This document shows positions 44,312-53,228 of a stretch of 64,000 bases of DNA, one piece after another. The DNA comes from Sciurus carolinensis. Its lineage: Eukaryota; Chordata; Mammalia; Rodentia; Sciuridae. Every line of letters begins with the position of its first letter. The stretch's first letter is position 1. The position numbers were made by a program, and so were the translations under genes. The notes beneath the pieces are model-generated. The model was given only the letters and a program-made list of their open reading frames with translations. It had not been told where the DNA came from and did not search any database. Location of the stretch: NCBI RefSeq assembly GCF_902686445.1, contig NC_062215.1:32076750-32140749 (forward strand), in the 5' to 3' direction.

Positions 44312-45689
44312 TCATGGGAGGATATTACTGTGAACCATATTTCATGGTCTGATAGCTATTATTTTTTCGCCTTTGATTCCAGACATAGTGCTCTGGAATA
44401 GCCGTTTTAGGGATTATGTTTATTTGTCCTAAGTGAATGCCAGTTTCCAGTTTGTCCAAGGAAGGGATGTGTCTGGAAATACATGGAGTGCTGGATGGAA
44501 TCGCCATGTGATTGGCCTTCAGAGCTTGCCCCTTGCTTAGGGTCAAGTCCCCATGCCTCAGCACTGCCTGTAAGGCCAGCCATTGTGCAGGTCTCCTCCT
44601 CTCAGGCCCTGTCACACCTCCTGTCCAGAGGCCACCACTCTGTGCTGTGTGTGGTTCCTGCTCCTGCTGGCTGTTGATGCCTCTCTGCCCTTGCTAATGG
44701 GGCTACCTGGCTTGGGGTGCACTTCCCTCCATTTTGTTTAGCCAGCTGGCTGACACCTCACTGGCCTCTGAACTGCTGCTGGTCCACGCTGTCTTCTCCT
44801 GTGCTTCGTCAGTGCCCATGATACTTTTTAGACTTTTGTTCATCTACTGTTTCACATGAGCCAGGGTCCTGTGGGGAACAGAATACCATGGGAGAGGGTA
44901 ATGAAAAGCGTAAACATGGGCGAGGCGTAAACAGAGGTGAAGGCTCAAGAAGGGATGGCAAAGCAGGGGGCAATGCTCTGCAGCCCCCCGACCCCACTCC
45001 AGGTCCCGACGAGCAGGGAGGGGAACCTTCACTGGAATTCAGCTGCGGGGAGGGCATCTCTGCAGGGATGTGGGTGCAGAGAAGAGGAACATGACTCAGC
45101 AAGCAGGGACTGAGCCCAGGCGCCCCTCTTCTTCTTTCCACCTTCTCCTGATATTGACTCATGTGGGCGAGACCCCGCCTGAAGGTAGAAAGTGAGGGAG
45201 CCCTGAGAACATTCTGTGGAGGTTCTTCCTGCAAGGCCCAGAGCAGTGAGGGAAGAGAGCAGGTAATGATTCTGGAGGCCAAACAGAAAGAGCAGCATCC
45301 CCCACACCTTCCCTGTGGGAAAGTCATCTCGGGAAGGGCATTGGCCTGGCCTTGCTGGCCCTGAATTCGGGGGCCTGTTGTGGGGCTGCTGTCACTGCGG
45401 CTTAGCCCCCTCCCTCATCTCCATCGTCCTTCCCAGCCACCACAAGTCAACGCACCCTCCCCGCTACAGCTTAGGAGTTGGCCAGTCCTTGGCCTCTTGT
45501 ATGTAAATTCTGGAGCCCCCCACAACCAGTCCCAGAGCTTGATCCAAGTTTGTGCTGGAGGAATGAGCGGCCAACAAGACGACCAGCGAAGGTGTGACAG
45601 GGTGCTGAAATGAAGGTGTCTTGCGGGTCCAGTTTCTGGCTCATCTTGTCCCTTTCAGACCCCAAAGGTGCAGGAGGCATCTCACGTGA
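44312..45689. other. Single-copy non-coding stretch
   Basis: About 1.4 kb. A minus-strand frame of 172 codons (start near 45327) is proline- and serine-rich with no domain and competes with frames on the other strand. I do not support a gene here. Confidence 0.4.
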
Positions 45690-45805
45690 GGTTCAGGAGG
45701 GCAGGGATTTTACCTGCTTTGTTTGCTATTGTGTTCCCGGCACAGTGCCCGCACACAGTGTGCACCCAGCAGATATCTGTCAAGTGAATGACTCTGAATG
45801 TTAAG
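45690..45805 (+). repeat. L2 LINE 3' end
   Basis: 'gagggcagggattttacctg', 'gttcccggcacagtgcccgc' and 'gtcaagtgaatgactctgaa' follow the L2 tail order. Confidence 0.65.
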
Positions 45806-45954
45806 TCACGAGCCGGCAAAGTTCTTCTTTAACCAGCTGCCTTCTGGGATTCACCGGTGCGTGATGTTTGGGCCATCATCTCTCTTTTGGAACCTAGGGT
45901 CACTTTGGTATTTTTCCCCAAGTAGAGAAATCCATAGCCTAGAGTTCTGTTTGT

Positions 45955-46277
45955 CATAGTCCACCCTTATCTGTGAAGTTTAAGGATCCTTGGGTGCCTG
46001 AAATGGCAAAAATGGAACCGAACCCTATGTGTTTTTGATTTTATATATATGTAGATGTATATCTATATCTAGGTAGTTTACTTTACAAATCAGGAATAGT
46101 AAGACTAATAATAATAACTAATATAATGGAACCATTTTAACAGTGTACTAAAATAAAATTATTTAAAATGTACAACTTGTTTATTTCTGGAATTTTCCAT
46201 GTAATATTTTTGGACCACAGTTGACTGTGGGTAACTGAAACCGTAGGAAGTGAAATTCAGATAAGGAGAACTACTGT
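45955..46277. mobile_element. Tigger-like DNA transposon remnant
   Basis: The left end 'tagtccacccttatctgtga' and the right end 'cagataaggagaactactgt' are imperfect inverted termini beside TA. 'gttgactgtgggtaactgaa' and 'accgtaggaagtgaaa' are family landmarks near the right end. The element is short and AT-rich inside, so it is non-autonomous. Confidence 0.65.
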
Positions 46278-47309
46278 GTTCTTTGATTTCTGGAATTTAG
46301 AAGCCTGGACAGAAGACTTTGAATTTGCTCCTCTGATTTTAGACAGAAGGAGGAGAGAAAACAGGATGTAAGGACTTCGGTGAAAGGGAAGGGGAGCAGA
46401 TAAAGGGGCTCCCAGGAGGCAGGTGGCAGGGACCCTCATTTCGAAGGGGACTGTATGTGGTTGGCCTTGCCCACGGGCAGCATGGGGCCTGTCCTTACTC
46501 TTCCACTTGGGTCTGTGATTCCAGCAGGAGGATTGAGGTACCCTGAATGGGAGACAAAGGGCAAGATCAGCAGAATAAATGTCAGCTAATCCCTGAGTGA
46601 TTGTGACTTTGAGAAGGCTATGCCTGGGCAGGGTTCTAGGCCTCAAAGGAATCATTTTGGTGTGCGCAGGCTTCTCTGTCTCTTCCTGGTCTGGGTTAAC
46701 TTGGATGGGGCCCCTTAGGCCAGCAGGGCTTCTCCTGGGCCTCCTCTTGGGCTGCTTCAGCCCTCCTGCACTCAGTAATTTCACAGGGCGGTGCAAGGAT
46801 CAGGGTGTGGAAGCAGGAAATTAGTAATGACTGGACTGGGTGAGGGTGACTCTTGTAATTTTAAAGAAAAGCTTAAAAATTAATTGGTTCTCTGCTTTGC
46901 AGCTTTATTCTGCTGAAGCCAGAAAGAAAAGTCAAGATGGAGCATTTCCCACTGTGACGCCTTTTATTTCTGGAAAGTTGAGTCATTTAATGATGATTTG
47001 AATATCAACAGCCCACTGGCCCATCCTTCCCCACACAGCTCCTGAAAATGTGCTCTCTTCCAGAGAAGGACATACTTGGTTCCTTTAGTGTCTTGGCAGC
47101 TCAAGTAGAACTTGGGCTCTCCTGTGTTTCCCAGACCATCATTGGACTCTTGCTGGCTGAGGTGGGGTGAGTTTTAGCCTTGGCCCACTGCTGCCATGGA
47201 AGTCATCCTTGGGCCAGCTGTGGGTAGAGCTGGAGCGGTGGGCTTTCCCTATTGGATGGAGGCCTGTTGATTGATTTGACAAGGTTTCAAAGAGAGGCTG
47301 GTGTTTTTT
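46278..47309. other. Single-copy non-coding stretch
   Basis: About 1 kb. A minus-strand frame of 179 codons starts near 46796 and reads back into the Tigger-like element. It has no recognised domain, so it is chance. Confidence 0.4.
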
Positions 47310-47329
47310 GTTGTTGTTGTTGTTGTTGT
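47310..47329 (+). repeat. (GTT)n microsatellite
   Basis: About seven GTT units next to a T run. Confidence 0.9.
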
Positions 47330-47767
47330 ATTAAGGACCTCTGTGTCCTGGAGGAGGACACTTGAGGAGCATGTGGCTAATGAAAGCCTTGGTGCGCTGA
47401 TGTGTACGGTCCTAACTGAATGAACAGAAAAGTCCCTAAGAGAGTGGAAGGTAAAATGTGGGCAGTATGTCTTTAGTTGTTTATTTAAGGAGTGGGTGCA
47501 GATGGAGGCTTGTGTTAGTAATGTCATTTCACCTGCAGGGATACTTGCTGAGTCACAAATACCTATTTCCTCTGCAGGGTTTCATCCCAGTGCATTCAGT
47601 AGATTGAAGACTTAAACTTAATCACCCTTCAGGTCCCAGGGCATGAAGATCATCTTAGGACCTGGCCATCATCTTGTTTCCTTGCTAACAATTAGCCCTG
47701 GATAGTGCCAGGTTGAACTGGCCTATTAAGTCTCCTTTCCCACTTTAATGAATAGTAAGTCTGTAGC

Positions 47768-48160
47768 CAGGGTTGACAAACTCCTTTTCTTTTTGTAAAG
47801 GGGCCAAATAGTAAATATTTTAGTCTTTGCAGGCCAAGAAGCAATATTGAGGATATTATGTAGATACTTATACCATAACAAGAGAGAAAACAAATTGACA
47901 CAAACTTCTTTCACTGATGAAATTCAAAGTACAATAACAGTAATTGAGTACAGCTTTTTTGTAATACCAGTTTGTTGTTGGGAAGAATGGATATTATTTT
48001 CGGGGAGTAATGATTTCCCTAACTGCAAGTCAGAGTTGTCATTTTGTATTATCGAGTCAGTTACAGGTATTCATGGGTAAGACCATTCTTAGTTTGCAGG
48101 TCATATAAAGACAGACAACAGACCAGATCTGGCCTCTAGACTGCAGCTTGCCAGCCCCTG
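47768..48160. mobile_element. hAT-type non-autonomous DNA transposon
   Basis: The left terminus 'cagggttgacaaactcc' and the right terminus 'gcttgccagcccctg' are imperfect inverted repeats of CAGGGTTGGCAAACT type. 'ggggccaaatagtaaatatt', 'tttagtctttgcaggccaag' and 'cagatctggcctctagactg' are landmarks of a common mammalian hAT-Charlie group. No transposase remains. An 8-bp target duplication is no longer visible. Confidence 0.65.
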
Positions 48161-48294
48161 GGGAGCAACATAACCAGGAATCCTAGTTGTGGGGCCGAGA
48201 GCCTATGGGTGTAGAAAGTCCCCGGTCCTAGGCTGTGCTTTGTTGGAGTGACTGGGAGGTGTTGCTTGGATGCCACGATACTGGAGTTGTGTTT

Positions 48295-48490
48295 ATTTAA
48301 TAAATGGTGGCAGAGGCCAGGCGCTGGGTATACAGAAGTGAAAGGGATGGTCAAGGTCCTCGCCCTTACCTTCAAAGTTGGAGCAATGTTAAGTAAATAT
48401 AAAATATGATTCCCTAGTGATAAATGTTGTTGAAGAGTTGGATGAAGGGATATAAGCAATGTTAGAAGAGTTGTTTTATGGAGCACCTCT
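48295..48490. repeat. Ancient mammalian repeat, family not assigned
   Basis: 'ggccaggcgctgggtataca', 'gtcaaggtcctcgccctta' and 'gtgataaatgttgttgaaga' follow the order of an old dispersed repeat. A further part appears to continue at 49040-49350, on the other side of the MLT1-type LTR. Confidence 0.4.
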
Positions 48491-48496
48491 GTAGGA

Positions 48497-49038
48497 AGTC
48501 GTGATTTGAATGTGTCCCCCCCCAAATTTCACTTGGTAGGTACTTAATTCCCACATTCATAGGTTAATAGCATTTGGAGTTGGGGACTTTGCAAGGCAAT
48601 TAGGATTAGATGAGGTTATGAGGATGGAGCCCCCATGATGGCATTAGGGGTTTTGTAAGATGGCAAAGGAACCTTGCGTGGTGGTGCACACCTGTAATCC
48701 CTGCCACTCAGGAAACTGAGGCAGGAGGACTGCTAGTTCAAGGTCAGCCTCAGCAACTTGTGAGACCCTGTCTCAAAATTAAAAATAGAAAGGTCTGGGG
48801 ATTGTAAGAAGAAGAGGATGGGGGAGACAGAAGCGGGCACACTGCGCTGTCTGGCTAAGGGATGCTTTCTGCCATCTTAAGAGGGAGCAAGAAGACCGTC
48901 ACCAAGTAAGTGCCCCACAGATGCCAGTGGCACACTTTTGGATTCATAGCCTCCGGAACCGTGAGCTAAATGAACCATTCTTTATAAATGAAGAGGTCTC
49001 AGATACTTTGTTAAAGAAACAGAAAGTAGACTAAGGCA
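48497..49038 (+). mobile_element. MLT1-type (ERVL-MaLR) LTR, split by a SINE
   Basis: 'gtgatttgaatgtgtccccc', 'gggactttgcaaggcaatta', 'ggattagatgaggttatgag' and, after the SINE, 'gaagaagaggatgggggaga', 'ccacagatgccagtggcaca', 'catagcctccggaaccgtga' and 'agtagactaaggca' follow the MLT1 LTR order. No retroviral genes are attached. Confidence 0.7.
48671..48802 (+). mobile_element. B1-type SINE inside the MLT1 LTR
   Basis: 'cgtggtggtgcacacctgta', 'actgaggcaggaggactgct' and 'gagaccctgtctcaaaatta', then 'ggtctggggattg', are forward B1-ID features. Possible diverged flanking duplications begin 'ttgtaaga' on both sides (about 48656 and 48803). Confidence 0.85.
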
Positions 49039-49039
49039 G

Positions 49040-49350
49040 AGACATCGGGAGAGAGATGGGAGTTAAGGGGAGGAAGGCACCACCGAAGTTTTGGGTGAGG
49101 CAACAAAAAAAGATGGTTTTGGGCAGGAAGAAGCTTGGTGCCTCTGAGACAGCAGGAAGGCAGAGTGGCGGAGTGCAGGGCCCTGAGGAGGAGGGGGCAG
49201 AGAGGAGTTAGAGAGGAGGCCGGGGCCAGATAAGAGGAACCTTGAAGCTCATACAAAGGAGCTTGTGATGGGACATGGAGGGAAGGCGTGGAGCCAGTGA
49301 GTGATGCAATATGATTAACTGTTGAAGAAGATCACTCCAGCTGCTGGCTA
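49040..49350. repeat. Ancient mammalian repeat, continued
   Basis: 'ggccggggccagataagagg', 'gccagtgagtgatgcaatat' and 'gaagatcactccagctgctg' belong to the same kind of old repeat as at 48295-48490. Confidence 0.4.
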
Positions 49351-50339
49351 GAGAGAGGACTGGAGAGGGCAGGGGTGGGAGTGGCTTTTTGGGGCCACAG
49401 AATTTAGTGTTGGAAATAGAGATAGTCTGACAACCGTGGAGTCTGTGGTCAGCATGCATTCAGTGTAGTCTTCTGGGTCATATATAAGTCCCAATGCTTT
49501 TTGGTTTCAAATGACCAAAGTCAAAGTGAGCTCAAGGAGAAAAGGGAATATATTGACCCATGTAACTGTTAAGTCCAAGGGTTTTCCTGGCTTTGTCACA
49601 GCTGGTTCCAGGGGCACAAATGATGTCATTGTGGCTCTCTCTGTTCCTCTCTTTCCCCTCTCCTCCTCTCTGTGGGTTGGCCCCTTTCCTGCTTTTTTGC
49701 AGATAAATGTTTTCCATGAGTTGTTGAAGATGGCCATCGGGATCCTGGGTTCACACAGTTTGGCAACTCCAGTGGAAGCTCCCTGTTTGCTTTCAGCATC
49801 TGAGTAGCCTTTGCAGGGAAGTTCACTGATTGACTGCTGAGGTCACAGACCCAGATCTTAGACCAGGCTCCACTGATAGCCCCATGAGAACTGTGTTGCT
49901 TCCCAAGGTCAGGGATGTCCAGTGCTCTGTCCTCTTTGGTCTTCCTCATTTTTCTCTTCCTTCTCCCCTGGGGACTTTCCAGGGAATATGCTACTTGACC
50001 TTTTTGAGACTTAGTTTCTTTTTTGTCAAGTCATTGAGTTGCTAGGTACATGGACCAAGATAGCCAAATACTTGGGAAAATGCAGAGTGTCTTGCAGGGG
50101 ATATCTGTGAATTGGTCTTTTTAAAGGCTTTTGCTCAGGGAGGAGAGATGAGGAGCAAGGAAGATGTTGTGTTTTCATTCTGGACCTTTCTACTTGTATA
50201 TACCAGCTCTCCCCTCTTTGCATACCTTCTTTCAGGGCAAGCATGTTTCTTCATTTTTATCTTGATAATGTTACGCCCTGTTTGGATATTTTTAATTCAA
50301 AAAATAACCATTAGCTTTATTTAACATGTTACATGTTAG
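49351..50339. other. Non-coding stretch with probable old repeat
   Basis: Around 49.53-49.9 kb, 'gaatatattgacccatgtaa', 'ctgttaagtccaagggtttt' and 'aggggcacaaatgatgtcat' resemble a decayed ancient repeat that I cannot name. Nothing else is supported. Confidence 0.35.
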
Positions 50340-51450
50340 AATTTAAAGTACCATGCTCTAGTTAAATATTTCATCAACAACACTGTATAGAAATAAAATA
50401 ATACACAAAATATATTCAAGAAAATGTTTTGATCTTTGATTTGAACAATAAATAAAAACACAGGCACTTCTCTACTGAGACAGGGAAGCAATCACTACTC
50501 AGAATGATAATTTTGTATAAGCAACATGTGAAAAGATGTCAAGAATAGAATCCTGGAGTTTTAAACTGATGGACCATGTAAGAAAAGGTCTGCAACTTCA
50601 GACCTTTCACTTCAAGTTCAAAAGTCACATTTTTTTTTTTTTTCTTGGTCCACAGTGAAAATTCATAAACCCATATGGTTGTCAGGGGCAGTGCGATTTC
50701 CAGTTAGCCATTATGGAGTCATCATCATTATTTTAAAAAATATCAAAATCAGATCATTATGATGATACCACCCAGCAAACCAAACACAAGAAAAATTAAA
50801 CTGTTTCTTTATCATGACCATAAGAGCACAACAAGGTAGAACGGAATGTGTCATACAGTTCTTATCTTGCAAAATTAATTAATTAAATGGATTCAAGAAA
50901 ATACTATGGGGTGACAGGAAATTTTGAGTGACATCCATTTGGTAGATAATATAGAAAAATTCATCCAAATCTCATGAAAATAAATGTAATTCCATTTCAC
51001 AAAAACATCTGGGTCATGCATAGCAAAGTCTTCGCAGCCATGAGATTCATAAACACCTGAATTAGATAAATCAGTCATGAAAATGGAAGTAGGAATATTA
51101 TATCATGTAGAAAAGCAAAACAAAAATAACTTCTCATGATCACATTCTAGGAACTTAAGAGTTCAGATGAGAAGGGAGGACAACTTAGAAAATAATAGCC
51201 ACAAGCCAGTAGAAAAGATCAGAACCAGTCATTCCACCATATCATCCATAAAAATTATTAGCTTCTGCTTTCCCGTTGTCAGGAAAGGACCAAATTGAAG
51301 GGCTTGGAGGCCCTCAAATGGTTACTACTTATAAAGGTAATTCTGATGATTTAACATAGAAATTACCTAAATGTGAGCAAACAACATGAGAACAAGGCAA
51401 GATATGTCTTTTAGTGTAAAATTTAACCTGTATGTATTCCAGCATTTTAT

Positions 51451-51574
51451 CTTATTTTATTAATTGTAGATGGACACAATATTTTATTTGTTCATTTTTG
51501 TGTGGTGCTTCACACACCACGTGCTTCACACTTGCCAGGCAAGCACTCTACCACTGAGCCACAACCCCAGCCCC
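51451..51574 (-). mobile_element. ID-type SINE inserted at the B3GNT2 pseudogene stop
   Basis: On the plus strand 'attttatttgttcatttttg', 'cacttgccaggcaagcactc' and 'taccactgagccacaacccc' are the reverse complement of a sciurid ID-type SINE. A direct repeat, 'tattccagcattttat' (51435-51450) and 'tatttcagcatcttaa' (51575-51590), with a few mismatches, flanks it. The repeat includes the former stop codon. Confidence 0.85.
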
Positions 51575-51578
51575 TATT

Positions 51579-52732
51579 TCAGCATCTTAAATGAGCATTT
51601 TACAACCGAGACCAAATCATCTCTTGAGGTTTTTTACTAACATCAGATCTACGTAAGAACAGATGTCATTCTTGTTTTTCTTCTTGACATCCAATATCTT
51701 GAAGCCCTTGTGCTTTTTTGGAATAAGGCCGAGTTTTAGAAGGCACCTTTTAGTATAAATGCCATCAGTGGGGTAGAGAAGGACCTGGTCAGTTTTGTTG
51801 TACAGCCTTAGGGCTAGGTGGCCCCAGTAGAGGAATCCATCTTCCCCTGCATAAGGTGGGTAGACCCCAGAGAAAATATCCTCTTGGATGTAGTGCTTCA
51901 GTTTCTTGACTCAGTGAGGGCCAGCATTGTAGAACAAATCTTTGGCTTCGTGCTTGGGTAAGCAATTCAGGTAATTGAGAATGTGAGGAGTGTTCACAGA
52001 AACATCATCATTGCCCTTGTAAAGGAACTCGGTGTCTGGGCAGGGAGTACTCACCCACCTGAGAAACAGCACTTCCTTCAGAGACAAGTTGAACAAAGTG
52101 TCTCCGTAGTTCCACACAAGAATGTCCTGGTGCTTCTCACTCTCAAATTTCAGCATGTTTGAAAGGTCAGGGTGGTTGGCCTCTGTGGGGGTATAGCCCA
52201 TCAAGAAGACAGTGTGGTTCCCCACCTTAGTTTCTCTGCCCCAGGACTTGCAGATAGCTTGCTTTCTGGGGAAATGTGGAGTGAGGGACTTAATCACCAG
52301 TAATAAGTGTTTCTTTGTGCATTTATTCGGTTGATCTCTAAGCAGTAAATAATTTCTACCTCTCAAATACAGGAGAAAGTCTTTCAGTCTGTAAGGCAAA
52401 CTCTTAAAAAATCTGTCACAACTGACCTGACTCGGGTCAGGTTCACAATAATTCAGATGGCTTATTTTTGAAGACCAGTGTACATTCCCTCTCTGGTTGG
52501 CCAACATGCTCAGAATGGGATTGTACCGCTTGTTCAGCTTTTCTTGTTCTCTGTTCCAGTAAACCTGTGAAGGAGAGCTAAATATCTCCCAGAACCTTTT
52601 TAGTGGGTATAACTACTTTCCCCATTCCATTTTTTACTTGGCTGGTGCTTTTGGAGACTTCAATCAGATAAATGACGACATTGCCATCATCAGGATGCCC
52701 AACAACCTTATTTTTCGACGTCGAACACGCAT
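51579..52732 (-). pseudogene. B3GNT2: B3GNT2 coding region, broken
   Basis: The start codon (52732-52730) opens MRVRRRKIRLLGILMMA, the cytoplasmic tail and start of the signal anchor, then breaks after about 22 codons. The frame resumes over 52507-51911 with SHLNYCEPD, KDFLLYLRGRNY, SLTPHFPRKQAI, KFESEKHQDILVWNYGD and NLSLKEVLFLRWVST, all B3GNT2 landmarks. The donor-sugar DXD region reads KGNDDVSVNT where the family has three aspartates, so the first is changed to Asn. About five residues are missing before NAGPH. Later parts are shifted again, with premature stops. The original ending HLRC and TGA are still readable at 51579-51590. Length is about 1,154 bases against roughly 1,190 for a 397-residue enzyme. 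No product of normal function is possible. Confidence 0.93.
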
Positions 52733-53060
52733 TAATAACATCGCGGCCAAGAGCAGCTCCATCTCTGTAGGGCGGGGGTGGGAGATCTCAGCAGCATCCA
52801 CGGCCTTCACTCTGTGCGGCTCAACCTGGCGACCGCCGCCAATCACGCTCCCTGCACGGCGCCGGATCCCACGGACCGGCGGTGTCTGTGGCGTGCTCAG
52901 CACTTGTTGCTGCCGCTGCCGCCACCGTGTCTGACTCCGCGGCGCAGGCAACCCGGCTCTCAGTGCCCCCTCGGGGCTCCCACCGGGCCCCACCCCTACC
53001 CTGGTCCCTGCCGGACTCCCTTGGTTGGATCTTAAGTAGAAATCCTTGGGTTCCTGGCAT
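52733..53060 (-). other. CpG-rich retrocopied 5' leader
   Basis: This segment upstream of the dead B3GNT2 start is far richer in G, C and CpG than its AT-rich surroundings. The most natural reading is the 5' UTR of the parent mRNA. It has open frames of 80-135 codons on both strands, which are an effect of composition. Whether it can act as a promoter cannot be judged from sequence. Confidence 0.6.
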
Positions 53061-53197
53061 GGGAGAACCACCCCAGAATAAGACAGGTCGGGTTTTGTCT
53101 GTCAGCCACACTTTAGCAATTTGACATAGACATTATTTTAGATTTGCAGGGAGGAAAGGACAACACGTTCTGTATTGATAAGATTTCAGCAAGACTC

Positions 53198-53220
<23 letters not shown>
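53198..53220 (+). repeat. A23 homopolymer
   Basis: A pure A run lies about 140 bp outside the retrocopy's 5' end. It is on the wrong strand and side to be the retrocopy's tail, and no plus-strand retroelement is recognisable upstream. Confidence 0.85.

Positions 53221-53228
<8 letters not shown>

Larger units (their letters stand above)
50340..53060 (-). pseudogene. B3GNT2: B3GNT2 processed pseudogene (whole retrocopy)
   Basis: A minus-strand copy of the mRNA for beta-1,3-N-acetylglucosaminyltransferase 2, the Golgi enzyme that extends poly-N-acetyllactosamine chains. It comprises a GC-rich leader (about 53060-52733), the coding region (52732-51579) and an AT-rich trailing part below 51435. 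The coding part is continuous, and a cDNA-like leader-coding-trailer order supports retroposition. The 5' edge is set by where CpG-rich sequence ends. The 3' edge is uncertain. An A14 on the element's strand at 50630-50643 is one possible tail, and sequence as far as about 50340 could also belong. I found no clear target-site duplication. The parent gene lies elsewhere in the genome. Confidence 0.8.

Noticed and set aside
52664..53071. Minus-strand frame of 135 codons ending in B3GNT2-like residues
   Set aside because: Only the last part from the ATG at 52732 is coding in origin. The upstream part reads the former 5' UTR.
53198..53220. A23 as the poly(A) tail of the B3GNT2 retrocopy
   Set aside because: It is on the opposite strand and beyond the 5' end of the retrocopy. 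A true tail would be a T run at the low-coordinate end.
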